A stretch of DNA of 64,000 nucleotides, from contig JADWQD010000024.1 in the NCBI GenBank assembly GCA_016110215.1, positions 218,673 to 282,672 on the forward strand. Reading direction: 5' to 3'. The stretch comes from Capronia americana. Lineage: Eukaryota > Ascomycota > Eurotiomycetes > Chaetothyriales > Herpotrichiellaceae. Shown here one piece after another: positions 1 to 10,800 of the stretch. Numbering within the stretch: position 1 is the stretch's first letter; each line of letters begins with the position of its first letter. A program made the position numbers and the translations under genes. Below the pieces are notes generated by a model. It was not told the DNA's origin. It searched no databases and saw only the letters and a list, made by a program, of their open reading frames with translations.

Positions 1-261
1 TTATCCCATACGTTTCTCATTGCATAACATCCCTGCTGCAGCCACTATATGCTGCACCTGTATAAACATGTGCTGAAGGAGACAGTGGAAGGGCGCGCGG
101 CTGCAAACACTCGACTCATTCTTCATCCGTCCATCGTCTCAGTCATCATGCCACTCCTCATCTCATTTTCACCCTCGGCTCATCGAATGCCGAATCTCAT
201 CCTTCATCTCATCCCTTTGCGTTATACCTGTCGTTAAAGGCATTCACAGCTGCAATCATGG

Positions 262-3200
262 TTAGCATTGGCCTGCACACTCGTCAACGCCACACTCACC
301 GATGGCAATCTGCCGGTACAACCAATTGCGGCTTCCTTCATCCGTCACAGGGATGAACGGGCCATTCGCGCCCCCTTTCAACCCAATACTCATGCCTGTC
401 CGCTCTTTGCTGATCGTCTTGATATCTGTCAGCTTGACGTCCCACTCCATGCGCAGCTTCTTGGTCCGCAGCATCAGAATCCGGTCGTACGTGATAATGA
501 CCATCATGTCCCGGCCCTCCAACTCCAGGTGCGCAATGTACTCTTCGTTGAAGAACTGGCCGTCGTTGCACGTCTTGAGCCAGAACTGCCCGAGCGCTTC
601 ACGCTGCGAGTACGGTCGCACGATCCCGTCCATGCCGATGAAGCGACTCAGCCGGACACGATCCAGGCCCTCGGCGTCGAAGACCGTCGTGGTATTGCGC
701 ACCCCTTCGGCCACGTTGGATGCCAGGTCGAACGCCCCGATCGCGGGTTTGGTCGCGAGGCCGAGCACCCCCTTCCCGACACCCTTGACGAAGCCAAACG
801 CGCCCTCCTTCTCCGCCCCCTCGAGGGGATGACGGGCCAGGCCTCCGATCCCACTGGCCATGCTGGCTGCAAAGGCACTGCCGCCCGCAGTCACGCCATA
901 CAGCGCGTGCTTCGGTCGGTTCCGGTTCTTCGCCATGCGTCGCTGGTCCTGGAACTCCTTGTCCATCGTGGCGGCCGCGAGGCCCTTGGAGATGGAGCCG
1001 CTGAACTTGGCCATGCTGTCGCTGAAGCCAAAGACGGACTTCTTGACGAAGCTGCTGGCCCCCTTGGCAATCCCGATCCCCAGTTCTTGTGGCCGATCCG
1101 TCATGACCAGACCCTGGTACGGCTCGTAGAAGATGTCGGCCACACCGGAACTGATGTTGTTGAACAGCCCGACAGGATTGCCGAGGAAGTCGGCCGACCC
1201 CAGGATGATGTGGACTTGCCGCAGCGCTTCTTGCGTGTAGTGGTTTTGGATGTTCGTCATCAACGCCGGCACGGATATCCTCGCGTTCTCGAGCAACAGC
1301 GCGTTGAACCGGATGGGGGCGTCGTTCACGTTGCCAATGGACATGGTCATAACATTCACAAAGAACATGAGAGGGCTGTTGACGAAATTGTCCTCCGCGT
1401 TGACTCGCTCGGTCCGGACGAAGGAGAGGTCGAGCTGGATGGGTTGCAGGTGTAACAGCTCGAAGTAGACGTCCTCGCCTTGTTGTTCGCGCGTCGGCTC
1501 GGGCACGTCGACGCTCTCATCGCACAGCTTGCCCTCCTTCTCTTCCGACCACGACGCCCCGGGCACCTTCACGAAATCGAGCATGGCGAAGATGAAGTCC
1601 TCGTCCAGCTCGACCGTGATCTGCTGCAGGAGCAGCGTCGCGTACTTGATGTACAGCACGCCGTACGAATCGTCCTTGACCCGGGTCACCATGGCGTGGA
1701 AGATGGGGTGCGTCTCCAACTCCTTGCCGGTCTTGGGCACCACGCTGGGGTACAGCAAGATCGGAAAGATGCCGCCGTACAGCTGGTTGTCGATCTGGAT
1801 CCACTTGACGGTAAAGTTCACCGTCTGGTACAGCTTGGAATCGCCGTACTTGAGCTCCATCTCGCGGAACGTGACGTACATGAGTTCTTTGAGCTTGCTG
1901 TTGACGAGCGAGATGCCGAACCCGGCCAGCCGCAGCTCGGCCTTGAAATTGACCTCGGATTCGATCTGCTTGACCTCAAAGCCTTGGTTGAGGCTCGTCT
2001 GCGACGCCATGGTCTGGCCCGTCTTTTGTCGATACAGTGACTTCGACGGCTGGTAGTTGGACAGCACCAGAGTCTGCGTCGGTCCGTCGGCGACAATGTT
2101 GACATCAATCGCCTTCGGCGGCCCGCCGCGATCGTCGGGCGGCAGCTTGATGGGAATCAGGTTGCCAATCTCGGCCAGTTTGACATACCGTTCCTTGCCC
2201 CGCGCAATCAGGACCAGCTCCTTGTTCTTGGACGCGGGATAGTCCCACGCATAAGGCATGATGCTCCGGGCGGGCAGCCGGTATCTAATCGGCTTCCAGC
2301 CACTTCCCTTGTCCTCTTCCTCGTCTTCTGCGACGTTGGGGTTGGCCTGGAAGAACAAGAACTCCGTGTCGCTTTCGTTTCTCATGGAAAACGGCCAGTG
2401 CTTTGTCTCGATGCTGAAATGCAGGAACAGCGTGGCGTCTTCGAGGATGGTTTCGACCCGGACCAGCTTCTGCCGCTGGCCGTGTTTGGCGAGTTTCACG
2501 TGGGTCATGCCGACGTTGTCCATGTTGAACGGTGACGACCACTGGTTGTTCACGCCCGGGAAGCAGAGGCAGAGCTGCTTTTCCGGGGACTGCCGCATAA
2601 AGTAGACGGGCCGGAGCTCGTTGTTCTGCATCTTCCACACCTCTGACGAACCCGGTTCTCGCAGCTCAATGTCTTCGCCAATCTTGTTCTTGAGCACAAA
2701 CCGCGGAGCAATGGTCACGACCTTGGTCAGACTGTACTTGCCCTCGCCTTCTGCCACGGAGACCCCAGCGTGCAACTCGGACTTGCCCGAGGCCGCGGGC
2801 AAGACGACCTCATATGAGCTGCCGATTGCGTCGAAACTCTGCGGCTTGCTCCACGCCGAGTCCCCAATTCGGAGTAGGGAGCGATTCTTGCGGTCGTCGG
2901 TCCCGTATGAGTACAGCATGGGCAACGCTTTGCCCTCCCCGGAGCTGGACCGCGCTCCATGTGGCGACGAAGATTTCGACGAAGAACCAAAGAAAGCCTT
3001 GCTTTGAACGCTCATGTCAAGACCCGTCTTGTTCAAGAGGACGTACGGGCTGAAGACGGACACCCTGAAGGCGCCACCGCCATTCTTGATGTTGGTGTAA
3101 TGCAGCTTGAGACGCAACTGCGCGCCCCTCTCGTCCTTCAACTGCAGAACCTTCTCTCGCCGGAATTCCTCCTGAGTGTTACTGTTGATGATAGCAAAGT

Positions 3201-6200
3201 CACTCTGCTTGAACGGCGCGTCCTCCACATCGACACTCAGCAACAGGAGATGCGACAGCTCAACCACGTGCACAGGGCTCACGCCTCCTTTGCGGAGGAA
3301 GTTCGTCCAATCCTTCTTGGTGTTCTTGTCGTAGATGCGGTACTTGAAGTCGTACGGCAACAGATTCTGGATCTCGACGGGTGCTGAGATCTGAATCCTC
3401 ATATAGGGATACACCTTGGTGATGGGGTCTTTCTCGTCGTACGAGGCGTGCATCTGGAAAAAGAACGCCGGCGACTCGTCCTTGCCTTCCGACTCACAAG
3501 TGATTGTTCGGGTCGGCCTCTTGAGGAGCTCTTTCCAGAAAAGCCGTTCGTTCGACCACCCATAGCCGAACCCCTGGTCGGGCCGCAAGACCAGCGAATG
3601 GACAAACGCTGCTCCCACTGGGGCAGGCCTCGCTTCACCCGGCGCGATTTTCTCGATCTTGAGAAGATGGCCTTCTTCCGGACTGAACACGCCGACTTCG
3701 ATCGGGATCTGGGTCTTGTTCTCGACCAGGAGCGGCGATCGGAAAGTGATGTACTTGACGTTGTCGGTCCCAAGTGCCACCTCGACAAGCATGCGGTGCT
3801 GGACGCCGTCCTTCTTGGGTTTCAGGTTGTAGAGGGTCTCCCCTTCCCGAATGACCGGAATGCGAGTGACGCTATCGAACCCGCTGCCTTCCAGCTTGAC
3901 GCCAACCAGCCCTGCGTTGCCTTCGGGAGACAGACTCTCACGCATCGAAGTAGTATCTTGAAACCGCCACGCGTATTCTTCGCCGTCAGTGAGCTTGGCC
4001 GCGGCTGCGCTGTCACTTTTCTCATCAGCCCACACGCTCAGATCGAAGCCAGTGTAGTTGCGGACCCGGTAAGGTGCGTCTGCGACGCGAGGTTTCGAGA
4101 GGATGTCTTCGTCGGTCGACAGGAAGGTGAACGACTTGGACGCGAGCGCTATCGTCGCTGTTGTGACGGTCAACTCCATGTTCTTGTGCGAGTACAGCTC
4201 CATTGAAAGAACCTCTGGGTGAAGCTCTTTCGCCATGTGGAAGCCCAAGTTCCAGGGTTCGATCAGAGGCTCCCATGCCGACTTGGAGAAATTGTAGACG
4301 TTGATGAAAGTGTCAATCCTGGTGTCTGCTGTGAGGCTGCTGGACCAGTCATGCACTTCAACGTCGAACTTTTTGACGCTCCAGTCCAACATGGGAAGCT
4401 CATGCATGTCTCCAATGAGGACGACTCGGATGCCGTCTATCTGTGCAATCATCTCTTCCCGGCTCAACACGACCCATTGCCGATGTTGCTGCTGCTGCGA
4501 ACCCGACCTGGCAGTCTTTGAGGTCGATTTCGATCGCTTAGATCTCTGCGCCAATGTTGACTGCCCGGCAATCGATTTGCGGGTGGTAGAAGGCGCTTTG
4601 GAGGATGCTTTGACGTCCTTGAGCTTCTTTGGTTCGGTGTGTTCTTGCATCTTCGCTTGCGACGTGGTAGACGATGCCTTGCCGACGATCTGCATCGCGA
4701 GCAGAATATCGCGCAGAGACAAACGGAGCACCAGAGGCTCCACGCTGATATGAATCGAGGTCAGTCCCGAATCCTTTCCTTGGCCTCGCTTCTCCATGGA
4801 CATCGAAGCGCTGAAGTCGTCGAGAATTCGGAGACGGCTGGTCTCGAAGCGGTCCATCCGGCACAGGAACATGCCAATCTTGGTGATTTGCAGCGTTGTT
4901 GCGTTTTGCTGAGACACAAGGACTTCTTTGGTTCCCAGAACAATAGCCTCGGTATTCGAGATGGTAGGGTTGGCGATCAGTATAACCTGGGCATCCACGA
5001 CGTTAACACGGAAAGACACTGTCATCGACGATTCCGCCGCGTCTGACTTGACATCTATGGGAGGATCTCCTGCCTCGGCGAGCTCCTCCACCGGACTTTG
5101 CTCGCCGCTCTCAGTGAGGTCTTCAATCTCAGCGACGGCTGGAGGATCGGTGGACTGCAATGCCGTGCTCGCGAAAGCTTGAAGGGCAAACACGTAGTCT
5201 AGAGCCACGATGACCCGGGGGCTGTCGATGGTCAGCATGACAATCATGTGTCGGTCTGCGCCGCTAGAGATTGAAACATTGGCCATGAACTGTTGCTGCA
5301 CGTCGTTGTTGATCAACGACATGATCTTGCGGAACTTGTTCGTCTCCTTCGTGCGACTGTCCCGGATGGTGAAAGAATGAACCACGAGCTCGGCTTCCGT
5401 CCCACCGTCGCTGACCATCCTCAGCTTGACACTGGTTTCGTTGATGGCGAATTTGGAGAGACTGGCTGCCTCGAGGTTTTCGATCGGTTCGCCCTCTTCG
5501 GCGAGAACGAGCTCCAGGCTGACCATCGGGGCTTTGAACACCAGATTCAACTTGGTCCATGTCTCGTCACCACTACCGAGCTCTGGGCCTTGGTAGGAGG
5601 GTGTGGTCGGCGCTTGCGATGTGGTGGTGTTAGGGTCGGCCACAGTCGCACTCTCTGCAGTCGATGCTGGTAACTCCTCGGCAATCTCCTCTTCGCTTTC
5701 GTCCTCCATCGCGAAAGCCGCTGGAATGGTCTTCGACAACTCAGCCAGGAACTTGACTTGGGTCTGCGATACCCTAAGGTTGATGGGCGACATGGAACCC
5801 TCAATCTCCAGATCCGGCCTCTCGAGTCCGGCCTGGTGCTCAAGATATCTAATCTTGAAATCAAGATCGACCTTATCGATCATCTCCAGCTCTTGTGAGC
5901 TCCCGTTGTCGTAGTGGAATTCGCTGGTGAGGCGGATATGCCTGATGCCAGCAGTAAGCTTGTTGACGAAGGGTCCGTCCCTCTGACCCTGTACTCTTAC
6001 GAACTTGTTGCTCGCATAGATCTCGCCAAGGTAAGCGGTAAGAACGTCCCGTGGCCTGTCGTCGACCATGACGCCCGGGAACACGACAATGGGCGTCTTG
6101 ATGACAACGTCAAAGTGCATTTGCTGCGCACTCTCCTGTACCTGTTGAGCCTGATCCGCGGCAGCCTGCCTGGCTGCATTGAAGATGGCTTGCATCTTCC

Positions 6201-9200
6201 CAAACTTGACTCCGAATTCCATGATCTTGCGGAATGGCTCCTCCATGAAGTTGATTTTGATGGAACCTGACCGCAGGTAGATGCCTGAATCGTATCCCGG
6301 ATAGTCCCGCCGAGATGAATCGAAGGTCTGATACTTGAAGTCGGCCAGGTCGTCCCCTTCGATGGCGATTAACCGACGTAGGGGCGAATCTTCTGGCGCA
6401 CCTTCATTGATGTCGTCCACCAAGGACAGGCTGCCCAATCTTGCCTTGATCTGCATCGTGCCTGCGTCGAGGAAGACGCCAACGTCCCCAGAGTTCAACG
6501 ACAGCGTGGCCAGCCGCACGCCGTCATTGTTAAGGATGAGTGCGATGCTGGTCAACTCGGCTTTGATTCTGATCTTGTCTGATGGAGCACTTGGCTGAGG
6601 GGCTTCTTGGGTGGCCTCCGGTTCGTCCTCGTTTTGCTCTCCCTCGATGGGTTGTTGCCCACCTGGACTCGCAAAGGTTGTAAGGACGAAATCCAGAAGT
6701 GTCAGGAGCGTACGCCTAGTAACCACCACATTGATAGTCGACACGGAAACGTCAAGGTTCGTCGCAATGCCTTCGTAGGTGGATGTGAATTCAGGCGATG
6801 CTGGGTTGACCTTGACGAATTTGACGTTGAGCAAGTCTTTTCCATCATCGGCCTTGAAGCCTTTGGAGGAGATTATCTGCTTGAACTCTGGGAGCGGCTG
6901 CTTCTCGATGTGGTCGTCCACGCTGAGTGACCGAAGGAGCACTTCTGCCACCATGTCGTAGGGTCGGAGATAGAAATCGAAGTAGAAATGCTCCACAACG
7001 AGCTCAACCAGTAGTTGGTCCGGCTTCTTGCCGTCGGGGTCGGCCTTGTACAACGAAGCCTGCAGTTTCTCCACGGTGAACTTGATCTCGAAATTGCGTT
7101 GGTGAATGTTGGCAGGAGTGTCGGTCTGGTTGGATTTCTCAGAAGGGATGTCTTCGGTGTCCGAATCCTCTTCAATGATGGGCAGGTCCTTCGCCTCGAG
7201 CAACTGAACAGATTTCCTCTTTGACGCAGGCTGGTCCTCGACGGCATGCGGAGGCCGCGACTCGACCGTATCCCTCTGTGCCTGCGGCTCTGCAGTCTCA
7301 AACTTGGGGATTGCAACATCTATCAGCCTCATCAAGTTCTTGTACTTCTTGTCCGAGATGGAGGCGTGAAGAACAGGCAATGATCCCGAGATGCGGATCT
7401 TGGTAACGTCCGGGGCTTTGGGAATGATTGAATTTTCCAAAAGGAAAGCCATGTTGATGCGATCGATGATATGCATATTCTGCGAGTCCTCTTCAGCCTC
7501 CAGCTGTGCCCTCGTTGCTTCGATACCCGGGCCTATCAGCACCTGGGTGGACTCGAGCTTCACATGGAACTTGTCGTACATCAACCCTTCAAGCTGTTTG
7601 TAGTCCTCTTCCGTGTATTTCTGCTTCTGCTTCGAATGGATGTCCCGCATGGTGTCTTTGTCGACAAGCTCGCTGTTGAGGCTGACGTGGCCGGCATCGA
7701 GGATCATGCACAGCGTGCTTTCTTCCGTAATGCTCTCCGGTATGATGAAGATGGGCGCGTGGATATCCAGGTTCGCGTTGATGGTTTTGTGCTCCTCCAG
7801 CGCGAACTCGAGGCCGGCGCGGGTTTGTTGGCGGATCTCTTCGATACTCGCACCCGCCGTCTCGAGCAAGGCGCCGATGGACTCCATTTGGCGTTCGGGT
7901 GGTTTGAAAAACTTGACAATCTCGACCACGAACTTCGGATTGTGGATGAATTCGAGACTCTTGAGTCTCAGATCAATCTTCGTGTCTGCACTTTCATCAA
8001 GCGGGTTGTTCTCAAAGACAAGATGGAACAAGCTGTCATCCTCCTCTGGCCTCTCTGTCGTGCCTGCTTCTGAATTATCCTCATCGTCGAGTGTCTGGCT
8101 GTCGTCCTGTTCGACATCTTCCTTGGGCTGTTCTTCGGCGCCTTTGACCTTGACGATCTGGGGAAATAATGTCCCTTCGGTCGTGCCGTCGTAGACACGG
8201 AAGCCTCCAAGTGCCACGTCGGCGAGAAGCGAATCTGGCCGTTGGAGAGCCTTCAACTTGAAATTGTCGAAGACCAGTTTGAGGATGTCGTTTGATTGCC
8301 CATGAGGGTCCCGCTTCAACGTAAAGCTGCCGGTCCGGAGACTCGATTCCACTTGAAGTTTGACGGTCTCACGAGGGAGGTCAACGGCGTCTGCGATGGC
8401 TTTCTTCTCGTCCCAGTCGATGGCTTGGTAAAGCTCCTTGCGTTGCTCGTCGGTCATGCCGGCGTCATCGTCTTCCTGTGTCTCTTCCGGTTTGGAGCCC
8501 CAGACCCAAGATGACCACGTCTGCTTCTGAGGAGGCTTCTTGACACCGACATTCTCTCGCCGCAACTGGCTCCGGGCAAGGGACCGCCAGAAGCGCAGAT
8601 CCTCATATGTCAGGTCGTGCTCCAGCTGTGCCATGTCCTTGGTCTCTTGCTCTGTGAACTTTTGCTCTTTCTTCTTCTTCTTGAACAATTCGATGTATCT
8701 GCGACGAGTGTCCCGGCGTTCTTTGAAGTAGTCCCACGTCCACTTTCTGTTCCGATCATGGATCTTGTTCAGCACGGCTTGGCCAGCGAACTTGACCCAA
8801 GCTCGCGGATTCTCCTTGGGGGTCTCTTTGGGCGCGTCCTTCTTGTACTCGTGGTGTCGGACAAAGTAGTGCATGAGGTCGACCAGCATCAGAGCGTCGC
8901 GATACTGATCTTCGTCGATGATGAAGCCGAGCTCCTGGAAAAGAAGACGTGCCTTGGTCTTGGGTTTGTCGGCGTGACCGGTCTTGTCGAGCTCGATGCC
9001 CGCACGTCCACTGACCGGCTTGAGGAGATACTGATGGCCGGCCGTATCTTCGATGCCTTGTCTGAACCGACACACCAGTTCATCTTTGTCGATCTCTTGC
9101 GCCTCGGCACCCACGTCGCCACCTTTGCCGGTACCAAAGAGTTCCGCATCGCTGTTCCAATACAGCGCGAGCGAGTTGAGGACGGCCAGCTTGTGGGTGG

Positions 9201-9804
9201 TGCCCGACGTGGATTGTATGAAGGTTGGTTGCCAGTCGGCGTCGGTAGACACCGCACTCATCTCCTTCAGAGTCAGCCCGACCGCGAAGGCGTGGCCCGG
9301 AGTTGCGATCGAGTCTTCGTACCGCACATGCACATTCTTAATGCTGACTTGCAGGTTGTCCACGATGGCCGTCACGAAGCTTTGGGTGAAGCTCTGGCTC
9401 TTCTGCTGCTCCTCGGCGCTCATGGCCTCGGTGTTCTGTTCTTTCAGCAGTTCGGCGCTTTCGAGCTTCTCCAGCTTGACGGCCACGGCCCGCTTCTCCT
9501 CCTCTTCCGCATTGTAGTCATCCTCCTCTTTAGGCGCCGCAAGTAGGAAGACGTCTTCGATGTTGACTCGGACGGGTTTGCCTCTCAGGTTGGACCACGG
9601 AATGGACAGGGTCAGCTCGCCCAGTCGGCCTTCCACCACATTGATCGGGAGCCGCAGCTGGTCGAGCGCCTCTCTTCTCAACTCGAGGTTGCGTAGCTTG
9701 ACGTCGCCAGACCAGATACCGACATTGAGTTGTTTGGGATCGAAGTTCTTGACGTACATTCCCAGAAAGCGGTTGAGCAGGTTGGCAACAAGTCCCTCGA
9801 GCAT
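262..9804 (-). CDS. VPS13: VPS13 intermembrane lipid-transfer protein
   Basis: Vacuolar protein sorting 13, a bridge-like protein that moves bulk phospholipid between membranes at contact sites (ER, mitochondria, vacuole, endosome, prospore membrane). The frame encodes 3180 aa without introns, the usual fungal length. Seen in order: the N-terminal chorein motif starting MLEGLVANLLNRFLG; a long beta-rich groove with charged linkers and a Lys-rich stretch near residue 378; a short poly-Gln near 1773; the VAB adaptor-binding region opening near residue 1918 (RVRNYTGFDLSVW); conserved VPS13 C-terminal blocks from about 2700 (HPIFHAMVTRVKDD); the ATG2-C-like helices around 2850-3000; and a C-terminal PH-like domain from about 3075 (FWLKTCNDGQFFNEEYI). 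The ATG chosen gives the canonical family N-terminus. No frameshift or stop is visible, so I take it as functional. It sits alone at the left edge of the window. Long antisense frames over it are shadows. Confidence 0.97.
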   Translation of the reverse strand: MLEGLVANLLNRFLGMYVKNFDPKQLNVGIWSGDVKLRNLELRREALDQLRLPINVVEGRLGELTLSIPWSNLRGKPVRVNIEDVFLLAAPKEEDDYNAEEEEKRAVAVKLEKLESAELLKEQNTEAMSAEEQQKSQSFTQSFVTAIVDNLQVSIKNVHVRYEDSIATPGHAFAVGLTLKEMSAVSTDADWQPTFIQSTSGTTHKLAVLNSLALYWNSDAELFGTGKGGDVGAEAQEIDKDELVCRFRQGIEDTAGHQYLLKPVSGRAGIELDKTGHADKPKTKARLLFQELGFIIDEDQYRDALMLVDLMHYFVRHHEYKKDAPKETPKENPRAWVKFAGQAVLNKIHDRNRKWTWDYFKERRDTRRRYIELFKKKKKEQKFTEQETKDMAQLEHDLTYEDLRFWRSLARSQLRRENVGVKKPPQKQTWSSWVWGSKPEETQEDDDAGMTDEQRKELYQAIDWDEKKAIADAVDLPRETVKLQVESSLRTGSFTLKRDPHGQSNDILKLVFDNFKLKALQRPDSLLADVALGGFRVYDGTTEGTLFPQIVKVKGAEEQPKEDVEQDDSQTLDDEDNSEAGTTERPEEDDSLFHLVFENNPLDESADTKIDLRLKSLEFIHNPKFVVEIVKFFKPPERQMESIGALLETAGASIEEIRQQTRAGLEFALEEHKTINANLDIHAPIFIIPESITEESTLCMILDAGHVSLNSELVDKDTMRDIHSKQKQKYTEEDYKQLEGLMYDKFHVKLESTQVLIGPGIEATRAQLEAEEDSQNMHIIDRINMAFLLENSIIPKAPDVTKIRISGSLPVLHASISDKKYKNLMRLIDVAIPKFETAEPQAQRDTVESRPPHAVEDQPASKRKSVQLLEAKDLPIIEEDSDTEDIPSEKSNQTDTPANIHQRNFEIKFTVEKLQASLYKADPDGKKPDQLLVELVVEHFYFDFYLRPYDMVAEVLLRSLSVDDHIEKQPLPEFKQIISSKGFKADDGKDLLNVKFVKVNPASPEFTSTYEGIATNLDVSVSTINVVVTRRTLLTLLDFVLTTFASPGGQQPIEGEQNEDEPEATQEAPQPSAPSDKIRIKAELTSIALILNNDGVRLATLSLNSGDVGVFLDAGTMQIKARLGSLSLVDDINEGAPEDSPLRRLIAIEGDDLADFKYQTFDSSRRDYPGYDSGIYLRSGSIKINFMEEPFRKIMEFGVKFGKMQAIFNAARQAAADQAQQVQESAQQMHFDVVIKTPIVVFPGVMVDDRPRDVLTAYLGEIYASNKFVRVQGQRDGPFVNKLTAGIRHIRLTSEFHYDNGSSQELEMIDKVDLDFKIRYLEHQAGLERPDLEIEGSMSPINLRVSQTQVKFLAELSKTIPAAFAMEDESEEEIAEELPASTAESATVADPNTTTSQAPTTPSYQGPELGSGDETWTKLNLVFKAPMVSLELVLAEEGEPIENLEAASLSKFAINETSVKLRMVSDGGTEAELVVHSFTIRDSRTKETNKFRKIMSLINNDVQQQFMANVSISSGADRHMIVMLTIDSPRVIVALDYVFALQAFASTALQSTDPPAVAEIEDLTESGEQSPVEELAEAGDPPIDVKSDAAESSMTVSFRVNVVDAQVILIANPTISNTEAIVLGTKEVLVSQQNATTLQITKIGMFLCRMDRFETSRLRILDDFSASMSMEKRGQGKDSGLTSIHISVEPLVLRLSLRDILLAMQIVGKASSTTSQAKMQEHTEPKKLKDVKASSKAPSTTRKSIAGQSTLAQRSKRSKSTSKTARSGSQQQQHRQWVVLSREEMIAQIDGIRVVLIGDMHELPMLDWSVKKFDVEVHDWSSSLTADTRIDTFINVYNFSKSAWEPLIEPWNLGFHMAKELHPEVLSMELYSHKNMELTVTTATIALASKSFTFLSTDEDILSKPRVADAPYRVRNYTGFDLSVWADEKSDSAAAAKLTDGEEYAWRFQDTTSMRESLSPEGNAGLVGVKLEGSGFDSVTRIPVIREGETLYNLKPKKDGVQHRMLVEVALGTDNVKYITFRSPLLVENKTQIPIEVGVFSPEEGHLLKIEKIAPGEARPAPVGAAFVHSLVLRPDQGFGYGWSNERLFWKELLKRPTRTITCESEGKDESPAFFFQMHASYDEKDPITKVYPYMRIQISAPVEIQNLLPYDFKYRIYDKNTKKDWTNFLRKGGVSPVHVVELSHLLLLSVDVEDAPFKQSDFAIINSNTQEEFRREKVLQLKDERGAQLRLKLHYTNIKNGGGAFRVSVFSPYVLLNKTGLDMSVQSKAFFGSSSKSSSPHGARSSSGEGKALPMLYSYGTDDRKNRSLLRIGDSAWSKPQSFDAIGSSYEVVLPAASGKSELHAGVSVAEGEGKYSLTKVVTIAPRFVLKNKIGEDIELREPGSSEVWKMQNNELRPVYFMRQSPEKQLCLCFPGVNNQWSSPFNMDNVGMTHVKLAKHGQRQKLVRVETILEDATLFLHFSIETKHWPFSMRNESDTEFLFFQANPNVAEDEEEDKGSGWKPIRYRLPARSIMPYAWDYPASKNKELVLIARGKERYVKLAEIGNLIPIKLPPDDRGGPPKAIDVNIVADGPTQTLVLSNYQPSKSLYRQKTGQTMASQTSLNQGFEVKQIESEVNFKAELRLAGFGISLVNSKLKELMYVTFREMELKYGDSKLYQTVNFTVKWIQIDNQLYGGIFPILLYPSVVPKTGKELETHPIFHAMVTRVKDDSYGVLYIKYATLLLQQITVELDEDFIFAMLDFVKVPGASWSEEKEGKLCDESVDVPEPTREQQGEDVYFELLHLQPIQLDLSFVRTERVNAEDNFVNSPLMFFVNVMTMSIGNVNDAPIRFNALLLENARISVPALMTNIQNHYTQEALRQVHIILGSADFLGNPVGLFNNISSGVADIFYEPYQGLVMTDRPQELGIGIAKGASSFVKKSVFGFSDSMAKFSGSISKGLAAATMDKEFQDQRRMAKNRNRPKHALYGVTAGGSAFAASMASGIGGLARHPLEGAEKEGAFGFVKGVGKGVLGLATKPAIGAFDLASNVAEGVRNTTTVFDAEGLDRVRLSRFIGMDGIVRPYSQREALGQFWLKTCNDGQFFNEEYIAHLELEGRDMMVIITYDRILMLRTKKLRMEWDVKLTDIKTISKERTGMSIGLKGGANGPFIPVTDEGSRNWLYRQIAIGECGVDECAGQC

Positions 9805-10225
9805 CTTGGGTGACTGCGGCCGGGGACTGGGCCGGGGACGGTCGTGTGTGTTATGGGAACAGAGGGGACATAGGGTACAACAGGCTACTCCAGGTAGCGC
9901 TCTGACGCGGCGACGGCGTGTCGCAGGCGATCTGGGAGACGGGAGGGAGGATGGAGTGCTTCAGGAGCGATGATTGAGGATCGAATATCGAGTGTCGTCA
10001 CTTCGACTGTGGCCGCGCAGCTCAAGGTGTGGGCACTCAAAGTCTAATTGGAGTCAGCTGAGACCAGCGCACAGGGAATCTTTCTCACGTCTCTCGTCTC
10101 CGCGCATGTGTCGATGCGTCGGCGTGTAGGAGAAAGTGAAAGTAGTGAATGAAGTGAGGGTGAATTGACGCGCACCTGAGGGCGCAGGCAGGATTTATTT
10201 CATGACGTCAGGACAGCCTTGTGAC

Positions 10226-10302
10226 TTGACTTGACATTTCGTCATTTGAACTCGTAGGCATGAGCGTGAGGCGGCAGTTCAAATGACGAGATGTCTTGTC
10301 AA
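10226..10302. repeat. Imperfect inverted repeat (hairpin) upstream of VPS13
   Basis: Two 27-nt arms (10226-10252 and 10276-10302) are reverse complements at 24 of 27 positions, with a 23-nt loop. The shared core is CGTCATTTGAACT. It lies about 420 bp upstream of the VPS13 start codon. It could be a foldback element, a transcription terminator of an unseen neighbour, or part of the promoter. A CACGTG E-box follows at about 10328. Confidence 0.6.
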
Positions 10303-10559
10303 GGCATAAACCAGGTGGGAGGGGATCACGTGGTCTAGGCGGCCACCAAGAAGCTGCGGCCAACACCGGAAAACAACACAATAACACGCTTCACTCATAG
10401 CAACCATCTCCAGCACCCACGAAGCACCCACGAAGCACCCACAAGACCCAAGTCGCGACTGTCCTATCGCACAATCACTTTCAATATCTCTTTTAACCTG
10501 TCCTTGGTGCAATGTGTAAGGCGTCGCGCTCGATCACCAACATCGACGCATGCGCCCTT

Positions 10560-10800
10560 TGACCAGACCACCGCGCCCTCGAACTCCTGCCCTCTCGAAG
10601 TCTCGCCCTCTTAACCTCTCACCCTCGTTCTCTCTGCTGACCCTCTTGAAGACTCACCCTCTCGCCCTCTCGACCTCCCTCCCTCTCGATCTCCCGCCTC
10701 TCGACCTCCCGCCTCTCGACCTCCCTCCTTCTCGCCCTTCCGCTCTCTCAGATCCTTCCCCTCTCAAACCCTCATCCTCTCCCTTCTCAGTCTTTCAACC
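10560..10800. repeat. Pyrimidine-rich degenerate tandem repeat
   Basis: The plus strand here is almost pure C/T, with repeated CTCGACCTCCC and CCCTCTCGA units, best ordered at 10665-10735. The open frames over it are low complexity (Leu/Pro/Ser) and I do not call them genes. Such tracts are common in fungal promoters. From here to about 11.9 kb I see no supported gene. Confidence 0.6.

Noticed and set aside
268..1455. 395-codon plus-strand frame
   Set aside because: Antisense shadow of the VPS13 coding sequence; composition is that of a complemented GC-rich gene.
8617..9546. 309-codon plus-strand frame
   Set aside because: Antisense to the conserved N-terminal VPS13 coding region.
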